DNA from: Candidatus Cloacimonadota bacterium
GTDB lineage: Bacteria; Cloacimonadota; Cloacimonadia; JGIOTU-2; B8-G9
NCBI GenBank assembly: GCA_003647765.1
Contig: QMNM01000040.1
Location: 1-9,227 of the forward strand
Direction of reading: 5' to 3'
DNA length: 9,227 bases
Part shown: in pieces, positions 1-5,419 of the stretch
Position numbering within the stretch: position 1 is the stretch's first letter
Layout: the number at the start of each line of letters is the position of its first letter
Made by a program: the position numbers and the translations under genes
The notes under the pieces: model-generated
Databases searched by the model: none
Told to the model about the DNA's origin: nothing
What the model saw: only the letters and a program-made list of their open reading frames with translations

Positions 1-189
1 TGATGTTAACTCTTTTGTATAGAGGATTTCAAAGTTGATTTTTTATTTAGTTTTTTCATTCGTGAAATTCGTGTTAATTCGTGGCTAAATCTTTTTCAGT
101 TTATCCGATTTGGAACGGGTGTGATTCTTGATATTTGCTTAAAATAAAGGCCTATTATCAATTCACCAATTTACTTTTTTTAAATAATT
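1..189. other. Non-coding stretch downstream of pckA
   Basis: No gene is supported here. The interval follows the pckA stop codon and holds one copy of the dispersed TTCGTG repeat (59-88). No clear stem plus T-run terminator for pckA is visible; the AGGCCT palindrome near 150 has only poor flanking pairing. The left window edge cuts whatever lies beyond. Confidence 0.6.
59..88 (+). repeat. TTCGTG-family dispersed repeat, copy A
   Basis: Three TTCGTG words begin at 59, 68 and 78, so they are spaced 9 and 10 bases apart. The last runs into the family's characteristic end GTGGCTAA. The best match in this window is copy G (5372-5405), which has the same three-word structure and the same end. It lies outside any gene, in the pckA 3' flank. 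Confidence 0.75.
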
Positions 190-1833
190 TTATTTGCCAG
201 GACATTGATTAGCAATACTTTTTGAAATGTTCTTATTGCCATAAGCTTTTTCAAAATGGGCATTGAATTCCTGTGCAAGTTTTCTGGCTCTTTGCTCGTA
301 AGCATTTTTATCTGACCATGTATTTTTAGGGTATAATATTTCAGTAGGCACATCTGGGCAATATTTGGGTATAAAGATATGAAAAATTCTGTCCTCTTCA
401 TACTCAACATCTTTTAATTGTCCAGTTAAACTAGCATTGACGATTGCACGAGTAATGTCAATATCTATTCTTTTGCTTACACCATAAGGTCCGCCACTCC
501 AGCCCGTATTGATTAAATATACCTGAGTTCCATGTTGTTCCATCTTTTGTCCCAACATTTTAGCATATACATCTGGATTTCTCGGCATAAATGGCTCGCC
601 AAAGAACCTTGAAAATGTTGATACAGGCTCTACTATGCCTGTTTCTGTGCCAGCAAGTTTACTTGTATATCCCATAAGAAACCAAAGCATTGCCTGTGAT
701 GAACTTAACTTCGCTACAGGTGGCAATACACCATTAGCATCAGCAGTTAAAAATAATATAGTATTCGGATGCCCAGCAGTTGAAGATTTCTTTATATTAG
801 TTAAAAAAGTCAACGGATAAGAGCCCCTGGAATTAGGTGTTAACCGCTCATCATCAAAATCAAATTCACCAGTAGGATACATCATCGTATTCTCTACAAT
901 AGCACCATGTTCTAAATAATCTGCATAATGAGTAATGGCATTGTATATTTCTGGTTCTTTTTCTGGTTTAAGATGAATTAACTTGGCATAACATCCGTTC
1001 TCAAAATTAGCAATACCATTGTTACTCCAACCGTGTTCGTCATCACCTAATAAAGCCCTTCTTGGATCAGCTGATAATGTTGTTTTTCCTGTTCCAGATA
1101 GACCTAAAAGTAAGGCAGTATTACCATCTGGACCTTCATTAGCAGAGCAATGTAAAGGAAGAATGCCCTCAGCAGGTAGTATGTAATTCATCACAGTGAA
1201 CATAAGTTTTTTTACACTTCCGCCATAAGCAGAGCCATATACAATACCAATGCTTCTGTCAAAATCCATTGCTACAACCATATCAGATGTCTTTCCATTC
1301 GGCAACATTCTTAATCTGCCTGTATATTTTTTGCTTTCCAATTTTTCATAAGGAAGAGCAATCAATGTGAAACCCCTGTTTGCAAATACACTTTTCCCAA
1401 TATCATCTGGAACTTGCCTGAACATATTATCAGTAAATAGAGCACTGAGAGCATTATCTGTAACAGTTCTAACTGGCAGAGCATAGGAAGAATCAGCACC
1501 TAATACGCGATCTGTTACATAAAGCTTCTCTTTTTTAGATAGAATTGCTAAAGCATCTTCTGATATCATATCAAATGTATCTTGTGTTATAGGAATATTA
1601 TTAGGTGAGTCCCAATCAATATTTGCCTCGCTCTCTTGCCGTTTGACAATTACTGTGTCTTTAGGGCTTCTACCAGTTGATTCTATAGGGGTCCAGGTGA
1701 CTAAAGCACCATTCTTACTGATTAGTGCTTCCTTATTATGTACTGACTCTTTTATTAAGCCCTTTCGCTCCAAATTATTTAATACATAGGAATGCTTCTG
1801 TAAAACTTTTGTTAATTTATCCTGAAATTTCAT
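190..1833 (-). CDS. pckA: Phosphoenolpyruvate carboxykinase (ATP)
   Basis: This 547-residue cytosolic enzyme interconverts oxaloacetate plus ATP with phosphoenolpyruvate, CO2 and ADP (EC 4.1.1.49). It serves gluconeogenesis or, in many fermenters, works in the CO2-fixing, ATP-forming direction. Visible signatures are the substrate-site loop GRSPKD (54-59), the metal-binding region with K208, K209 and H228 (YGGSVKK, LPLHCSAN), the kinase-1a P-loop GLSGTGKTT (244-252), the kinase-2 motif LLGDDEHGW (261-269), and NSRGSYPL with R336. Length fits the ATP family (about 530-540 residues), and the P-loop form separates it from GTP-type enzymes. The ATG start has AAGGA (1841-1845) seven bases upstream. 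It lies 68 bp after rpmA on the same strand, so cotranscription is possible; no separate promoter is obvious. No key residue is missing. Confidence 0.97.
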   Translation of the reverse strand: MKFQDKLTKVLQKHSYVLNNLERKGLIKESVHNKEALISKNGALVTWTPIESTGRSPKDTVIVKRQESEANIDWDSPNNIPITQDTFDMISEDALAILSKKEKLYVTDRVLGADSSYALPVRTVTDNALSALFTDNMFRQVPDDIGKSVFANRGFTLIALPYEKLESKKYTGRLRMLPNGKTSDMVVAMDFDRSIGIVYGSAYGGSVKKLMFTVMNYILPAEGILPLHCSANEGPDGNTALLLGLSGTGKTTLSADPRRALLGDDEHGWSNNGIANFENGCYAKLIHLKPEKEPEIYNAITHYADYLEHGAIVENTMMYPTGEFDFDDERLTPNSRGSYPLTFLTNIKKSSTAGHPNTILFLTADANGVLPPVAKLSSSQAMLWFLMGYTSKLAGTETGIVEPVSTFSRFFGEPFMPRNPDVYAKMLGQKMEQHGTQVYLINTGWSGGPYGVSKRIDIDITRAIVNASLTGQLKDVEYEEDRIFHIFIPKYCPDVPTEILYPKNTWSDKNAYEQRARKLAQEFNAHFEKAYGNKNISKSIANQCPGK

Positions 1834-1901
1834 AACTCATTCCTTACATTTTATTCGGTCTAAAATACAGAATGAATGCTATAAGTGAAGATATGTATCC
1901 A

Positions 1902-2153
1902 TTATTGATATACGCTTACTTGCTTGCGTGTTTTATTATACCGTTCAAATTTCACATATCCATCAATTAGTGCGAATAGAGTATAATCTCTTCCACATCC
2001 GACATTTCTGCCCGGATGGATTTTTGTCCCTCTTTGACGCACAATTATATTACCAGCATTTACAAATTCTCCGCCGTATTTTTTTACGCCCAAAAATTTA
2101 GGATTGCTATCTCGTCCATTTTGTGTACTACCTACGCCTTTTTTATGTGCCAT
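1902..2153 (-). CDS. rpmA: 50S ribosomal protein L27
   Basis: This 83-residue protein belongs to the large ribosomal subunit. Its flexible N-terminus reaches toward the peptidyl-transferase centre and helps position tRNA. The sequence is the family pattern from end to end: [16 protein letters not shown], then [11 protein letters not shown], then the diagnostic [14 protein letters not shown] and [16 protein letters not shown]. It begins directly with MAHKKG, so it lacks the cleavable N-terminal extension found in Firmicutes and needs no Prp protease; none is encoded between it and rplU. The ATG is preceded by AGGAG (2162-2166) at eight bases. It follows rplU on the same strand, the usual L21-L27 order, but with an unusually roomy 147-bp gap. 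Confidence 0.97.
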   Translation of the reverse strand: MAHKKGVGSTQNGRDSNPKFLGVKKYGGEFVNAGNIIVRQRGTKIHPGRNVGCGRDYTLFALIDGYVKFERYNKTRKQVSVYQ

Positions 2154-2300
2154 AATAAATACTCCTTTTTTTCAATTAGTTCCACTACTATTTGAATAAT
2201 GCTATCAAATTTAACAATAAAGAAACACAAAGAATATAAAATCTTTATGCGAGCATATCATCTTTTTTGTAAAGATGCGGTCCAATCACGAAAACTAATA
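2154..2300 (-). other. rplU-rpmA spacer with small hairpin
   Basis: No gene is seen between the two ribosomal protein genes. The spacer contains a perfect 7-bp inverted repeat, CATCTTT at 2259-2265 and AAAGATG at 2271-2277, with a five-base loop and no following T-run on the minus strand, so it does not look like a terminator. A weak, diverged match to the dispersed repeat family (AAAGAAACACAAAGAA, about 2219-2234, minus orientation) also lies here. The hairpin could affect mRNA processing, but nothing in the sequence proves that. Confidence 0.4.
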
Positions 2301-2624
2301 TCAAACATTAGTGGATATAATTTCTTTTATCCTTATTTTAGAAAATTTCTGGCGATGTCCTTGCTTTTTAGAATAAGCTTTGCGTCTCTTCTTTTTGAAA
2401 ACAATTATCTTCTTGTCTTTTTTATGTTCAATTAGTTCTGCTATCACTTTTGCATCGCTAAGATTAGGTGTTCCAATTTCTGTCTCTTTATCATCATTTA
2501 TCAATAAAACATTATCTAATATTACCTCATTCTCTACTTCTTTATCTTTAATAAATGGAACTTTGATTACATCATTTGGCTGAACCTTATACTGAACTCC
2601 TTTGAAATTAACTATTGCATACAT
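2301..2624 (-). CDS. rplU: 50S ribosomal protein L21
   Basis: This 107-residue ribosomal protein of the large subunit binds 23S rRNA. The start MYAIVNFKGVQYKV matches the family N-terminus, and the C-terminal half shows the hallmark KIIVFKKKRRKAYSKKQGHRQ followed by KIRIKEI. I chose the ATG at 2624, not the in-frame TTG two codons earlier. AGGAG (2631-2635) sits six bases from the ATG but directly against the TTG, and family members begin at MYA. It is the first gene of the leftward rplU-rpmA(-pckA) group. A possible promoter lies at 2663-2690, giving a short leader of roughly 30 bases. Confidence 0.96.
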   Translation of the reverse strand: MYAIVNFKGVQYKVQPNDVIKVPFIKDKEVENEVILDNVLLINDDKETEIGTPNLSDAKVIAELIEHKKDKKIIVFKKKRRKAYSKKQGHRQKFSKIRIKEIISTNV

Positions 2625-2662
2625 TTCCAACTCCTTTAATTATCTATTTTTAATAAGCCACA

Positions 2663-2690
2663 ACTAAAAAGTATGCTTTTTATCTGTCAA
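2663..2690 (-). promoter_or_regulatory. Possible sigma70-type promoter for rplU
   Basis: Read on the minus strand, a perfect TTGACA (2685-2690) is followed after 16 bases by TTTAGT (2663-2668), which matches TATAAT at four of six positions. The start would fall about 30 bases upstream of the rplU ATG. The -35 is convincing and the -10 is weak. If the organism uses a Bacteroidota-like sigma factor, this model would not apply. Confidence 0.35.
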
Positions 2691-2851
2691 GATTTTCAAA
2701 CTATAGCATTCCATATAATATTTTGCTTTTATATTTTTGCTACAAATATACACAAATATTTGCGAATTTTTATCCTGATATATTTGGAAAAATATAAGTG
2801 AGTTTACTCTAAAAACCATTAAAATGGTTAAAATGGATTTATTGAGTCCTC

Positions 2852-2878
2852 TTACCCACAACTGAAGTTGTGGGCTAA
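2852..2878 (+). repeat. REP-like palindrome 1
   Basis: The 20-base core CCCACAACTGAAGTTGTGGG forms a 9-bp perfect stem (2855-2863 with 2866-2874). TTA lies on its left and CTAA on its right. Its partner at 2898-2924 carries the same flanks and arms in reverse orientation. Two inner pairs (A-T, C-G) are replaced there by G-C and T-A, preserving the stem. Confidence 0.8.
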
Positions 2879-2897
2879 CTCACTATCTCTTATATGA

Positions 2898-2924
2898 TTA
2901 GCCCACAGTTTTAACTGTGGGTAA
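2898..2924 (-). repeat. REP-like palindrome 2 (inverted copy)
   Basis: The core CCCACAGTTTTAACTGTGGG forms a 9-bp perfect stem (2902-2910 with 2913-2921). Reverse-complemented, it has the same TTA and CTAA flanks as palindrome 1, so the two form a head-to-head pair 19 bases apart. Neither is followed by a T-run directly after the stem, so terminator function is not favoured. Confidence 0.8.
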
Positions 2925-2999
2925 AATGTAAAAAAAAACCTAATTTTAACCCCTTCAGTGGTTTTTAGAGCGGGCTCATAAATCAAATGCCACAATATC

Positions 3000-3033
3000 T
3001 TTTTGTGTTTTTTCGTGTAATTTTGTGGCTTGC
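3000..3033 (+). repeat. TTCGTG-family dispersed repeat, copy C
   Basis: TTTGTG, TTCGTG and TTTGTG begin at 3002, 3012 and 3022, exactly ten bases apart, ending in GTGGCT. An inverted half-copy end, GCCACAA at 2989-2995, mirrors TTGTGGC at 3023-3029, so the copy lies inside a short inverted repeat. It starts 21 bases beyond the composite palindromic element. Confidence 0.65.
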
Positions 3034-3093
3034 TATAATCTTCATTTTTAGTTGAGACCAAATCATTCTAAGCCAACTGAATCCTCTTTAAAT

Positions 3094-3123
3094 TTGACAC
3101 TAGTAATATTGCCTCAATCAAAT
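3094..3123 (+). promoter_or_regulatory. Possible promoter for lolC-lolD
   Basis: A perfect TTGACA (3094-3099) is followed after 18 bases by TCAAAT (3118-3123), which matches TATAAT at four of six positions. Transcription from here would give a leader of about 135 bases running through repeat copy D. No better candidate was seen between the palindromic element and the start codon. Confidence 0.3.
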
Positions 3124-3200
3124 TATATTAAATATATAAATGTCCATTAAGGTTTTAACAGGCAATTAAGTGATGGAGCATAAATTTAAAGTCATATTTT

Positions 3201-3227
3201 TTATTTTTGTGCCTTTGTGGTAAAATA
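3201..3227 (+). repeat. TTCGTG-family dispersed repeat, copy D (diverged)
   Basis: This is a two-word form, TTTTTGTGCCTTTGTGGTAA, with C of the core word replaced by T and the terminal GTGGCTAA seen as GTGGTAA. It lies 39 bases upstream of the lolC start codon, in the same orientation relative to the gene as copy F has to lolD. Confidence 0.5.
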
Positions 3228-3265
3228 TTTTTTTCTGATTCTCAATCTTTTTTAAGAGAGGTGAA

Positions 3266-4498
3266 GTGCAATTGCATTATTTAGTATTTATAATCTCTAA
3301 ATACCTGTCATTAAGAGGCAAAAAGGAATTATTCTCACTTGATTCTATTATCTCTATCACAGGCATTATTATTGGAGTGATTGCTTTAACTATATCTCTG
3401 TCTTTGTTTAGTGGTTATCAAAAAATTATTAAAGATATTATTCTTGGAGTAAATTCACATATTTATATATTCAAATTCTCTAATTTACAGATCACTCAAC
3501 AAGAATATCAAAAGCTAGAAAAATATCTATATTCTCAACAAGAGATAGAAGCGGTTTCACCTTTCATTTATACAGAAGCAATGATTTCTCATTCAGATAA
3601 AATAGCTGGTATTATTTTGCGCGGTGTTTATCCAGAGCTGGAAAAAAATACCACAAGTTTTGCTAAATTCATATCTCAGGGTAAAATTAACATAGAAGAT
3701 AATCAGGCGATTATTGGCGAAAAATTAGCTCAAAGAATTCAATCTAATGTAGGTGATACAATTAAGTTGATTATTCCTATCAGTGCCAAACTATCTCCAG
3801 TAGGAATGATACCTAAAACAAAAAAAGTTCTCGTCTCTGGAATATACAGTTCTGGAATGTATGAATATGACAATAGTTATGTTTATTTGAATATGCATAC
3901 ATCTCAGGATTTTATTGGTGTTGATAATACTTATACTGGAATTGCTGTAAAGTTGAGGACTGAGCATTTAGATGATACAATTATAATAAGTGAGCGAATA
4001 AAAAAATATTTGCCTTTTGAATTTCGGCTTACTAATTGGATAGAGTTAAATGGCAATCTATTTGCTTTATTGACATTAGAAAAATGGGTATTATACATAA
4101 TTCTTAGTTTTATAATATTAGTAGCTGCTTTTGGAATGGTTAGCTCTTTAATAATGCATATTGTTGAAAAAAGAAAAGAGATAGGCATTTTGAAATCCTT
4201 TGGAGTTGCTAATCATAAAATAAAATCCATTTTTATCGTTAAATCATATATATTGGGACTAATAGGCATTATATTAGGTCTTTTGCTTGGCTATATTGGT
4301 TCACAAATATTAGGAAACAGCAGAATAATCTCATTGGATAGCGATGTGTATTTCATTGACCATTTAGTAGTGGAAAATAATCCTTATAATTATATGCTAA
4401 TCTTTGCAACAGCTGTTATAATAATAGTAATAGCAAGTTTGATTCCATTGCGTAAAATATCAAAATTAAATCCTGTTGATATTATAACAAATAGATGA
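3266..4498 (+). CDS. lolC: Lipoprotein-releasing ABC transporter permease, LolC/LolE family
   Basis: This is the inner-membrane permease that extracts outer-membrane-destined lipoproteins and passes them to a periplasmic carrier, powered by LolD. The 410 residues show the family's four-helix plan: TM1 about 27-48, a periplasmic domain of about 220 residues, then TM2 about 274-299, TM3 about 322-347 and TM4 about 376-394. The cytoplasmic loop EKRKEIGILKSFGVANHKIK (301-320) is the FtsX-type coupling-helix region, and the ending LNPVDIITNR is typical. Only one permease gene is present, so it may act as a homodimer; whether it is closer to LolC or LolE cannot be told. The start is GTG with GAGGTGA at 3258-3264, close to the codon; the TTG at 3272 gives better spacing and differs by only two residues. 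A MacB-type exporter is less likely given this topology and neighbour. Confidence 0.88.
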   Translation: MQLHYLVFIISKYLSLRGKKELFSLDSIISITGIIIGVIALTISLSLFSGYQKIIKDIILGVNSHIYIFKFSNLQITQQEYQKLEKYLYSQQEIEAVSPFIYTEAMISHSDKIAGIILRGVYPELEKNTTSFAKFISQGKINIEDNQAIIGEKLAQRIQSNVGDTIKLIIPISAKLSPVGMIPKTKKVLVSGIYSSGMYEYDNSYVYLNMHTSQDFIGVDNTYTGIAVKLRTEHLDDTIIISERIKKYLPFEFRLTNWIELNGNLFALLTLEKWVLYIILSFIILVAAFGMVSSLIMHIVEKRKEIGILKSFGVANHKIKSIFIVKSYILGLIGIILGLLLGYIGSQILGNSRIISLDSDVYFIDHLVVENNPYNYMLIFATAVIIIVIASLIPLRKISKLNPVDIITNR

Positions 4499-4520
4499 GC
4501 CACAAAAGAACACATAAAGG
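4499..4520 (-). repeat. TTCGTG-family dispersed repeat, copy E (inverted)
   Basis: GCCACAAAAGAACACATAAA starts on the base immediately after the lolC TGA. Reverse-complemented, it reads as a diverged family member ending in TTTTGTGGC. It faces copy F across 36 bases, so the lolC-lolD gap contains an inverted pair. Confidence 0.55.
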
Positions 4521-4556
4521 ATTCTATTGAAAATTTATATTCTAAATATATTTGAG

Positions 4557-4583
4557 TGAAATTTCGTGTGTTTTCGTTGCTAA
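4557..4583 (+). repeat. TTCGTG-family dispersed repeat, copy F
   Basis: TTCGTG at 4563 and TTCGTT at 4573 are ten bases apart, and the copy ends in TTGCTAA in place of GTGGCTAA. It ends eight bases before the AAGGAA ribosome-binding site of lolD, so it forms the immediate upstream flank of that gene. Confidence 0.65.
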
Positions 4584-4602
4584 TAAAGAAGAAGGAACAT
4601 AG

Positions 4603-5289
4603 ATGAATAACATAATTTGTCGTGCAGAAGACATTCATAAAAGTTATTATGAAGGTAGCAATAAAAATATACTTCATGTTTTGAAAGGTGTGGATTTAAT
4701 AATTAAAAAAGCAGAGATTGTGTCTATTACTGGTATATCTGGCAGTGGGAAAAGCACATTACTCCACATTCTCGGGACACTTGATAAACAGGATAAAGGA
4801 GAAATATATTATCAAGGCAAAAATATAAAGGATTTTTCAGAAATCGGACTGGCAAAATTGCGTAACAAAAAGATTGGTTTTGTATTCCAATTTCATTATC
4901 TTTTACCAGAATTTACTGCGTTAGAGAATGTAGCTCTGCCAGCAATTATGGGAAGTAAAAATTATCGTGAAAGCATAGAAAAAGCAATGGAATTACTAAT
5001 AAATGTAGGATTAAAAGACCGCGTTTCTCATTATCCTGAACAATTAAGTGGCGGTGAACAGCAAAGAGTAGCAGTCGCAAGAGCATTGATTAACAATCCA
5101 GATATTGTGTATGCTGATGAGCCAACAGGAAATCTTGATAAACAGAATAGTGAGAAATTACTTGAACTTATATGGAATTTGAATCAAAAGTATGAACAGG
5201 CATTTCTATATGTAACTCATAGTGAAAAAGTAGCAGCAAGAGCAAATAAAAGCTATCATTTAATAGATGGAAAGTTATATGAGGATTGA
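4603..5289 (+). CDS. lolD: Lipoprotein-releasing system ATP-binding protein LolD
   Basis: This cytoplasmic ABC ATPase of 228 residues powers lipoprotein release by the adjacent permease. All nucleotide-site motifs are intact: Walker A GISGSGKST (44-52), Q-loop Q96, signature LSGGEQQRVAVARAL (148-162), Walker B IVYADE with E173, D-loop NLD (177-179) and H-loop H206 in VTHS. The stretch FVFQFHYLLPEFTALENVALP after the Q-loop is the LolD hallmark and separates it from the related MacB and FtsE ATPases. The ATG is preceded by AAGGAA (4592-4597) at five bases. It follows lolC on the same strand after 104 bp, so the two are probably one transcript, although the gap is longer than the usual overlap and is filled by repeats. 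Confidence 0.94.
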   Translation: MNNIICRAEDIHKSYYEGSNKNILHVLKGVDLIIKKAEIVSITGISGSGKSTLLHILGTLDKQDKGEIYYQGKNIKDFSEIGLAKLRNKKIGFVFQFHYLLPEFTALENVALPAIMGSKNYRESIEKAMELLINVGLKDRVSHYPEQLSGGEQQRVAVARALINNPDIVYADEPTGNLDKQNSEKLLELIWNLNQKYEQAFLYVTHSEKVAARANKSYHLIDGKLYED

Positions 5290-5327
5290 CAAGAGTTCAA
5301 GAAGACAAGATAGACAAGATGTCAAGA
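5290..5327 (+). repeat. CAAGA short tandem array
   Basis: CAAGA begins at 5290, 5298, 5306, 5315 and 5323, giving five units at 8, 8, 9 and 8 bases. The array starts on the base after the lolD TGA. The units are imperfect between the CAAGA words. The array and repeat copy G make up most of the spacer between the converging lolD and ygfK; no bidirectional terminator hairpin is visible there. Confidence 0.6.
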
Positions 5328-5371
5328 AGTAGAACGTTGATGCTGTGAAATAGGAATGTTTTGGTAGAAAT

Positions 5372-5405
5372 TTATTCGTGTTTTTTCGTGTTCTTCGTGG
5401 CTAAC
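5372..5405 (+). repeat. TTCGTG-family dispersed repeat, copy G (best copy)
   Basis: Three exact TTCGTG words begin at 5375, 5385 and 5394, ending in GTGGCTAAC. This is the most complete copy in the window and closely parallels copy A. It lies 15 bases beyond the ygfK stop codon, in the convergent gap. Confidence 0.78.
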
Positions 5406-5419
5406 AAAGTAGGTGCATT

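Larger units (their letters stand above)
2799..2978. repeat. Mirror-symmetric composite palindromic element (180 bp)
   Basis: The element has four parts in mirror order: outer arm (2799-2833), REP-like palindrome 1 (2852-2878), REP-like palindrome 2 inverted (2898-2924), and outer arm inverted (2944-2978). The three spacers are 18, 19 and 19 bases. The outer arms match at 27 of 35 ungapped positions when one is reverse-complemented. Every part is itself a hairpin, and paired positions differ between copies in a compensatory way. It encodes no plausible protein. The layout resembles BIME or MITE-like mobile repeats of the RAYT-associated kind, but no transposase is in the window, so that class is inferred. 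Confidence 0.7.

Noticed and set aside
6-59. 17-codon minus-strand frame starting MKKLNKKS
   Set aside because: It starts inside repeat copy A, has no ribosome-binding site and is too short to support as a gene.
2199-2435. Open frame on the plus strand across the rplU 3' end
   Set aside because: It lies antisense to the well-supported L21 gene and reads as low-complexity hydrophobic sequence.
2625-2630. TTG start for rplU two codons before the ATG
   Set aside because: The AGGAG sequence directly abuts this TTG, leaving no spacer, whereas the ATG at 2624 has ideal spacing and matches the family start.
2814-2829. AACCATTAAAATGGTT hairpin as a minus-strand terminator
   Set aside because: It is followed by a T-run on the minus strand, but no minus-strand gene ends upstream of it. 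It is better explained as part of the outer arm of the composite element, whose partner arm has the same fold.
2852-2924. CRISPR-like repeats
   Set aside because: There are only two units, in opposite orientation, and each is self-complementary. There is no direct-repeat array, no leader and no cas gene.
2664-3061. Two open frames on the minus strand (2664-2861 and 2852-3061)
   Set aside because: They are translations of the palindromic element and repeat copy C, with runs such as YTKKHKK typical of mis-called repeat DNA. They have no family resemblance and no convincing ribosome-binding site.
4390-4677. Minus-strand open frame over the lolC-lolD junction
   Set aside because: It is antisense to the lolC C-terminus and lolD N-terminus; its hydrophobic look is the complement of membrane-helix and AT-rich codons.
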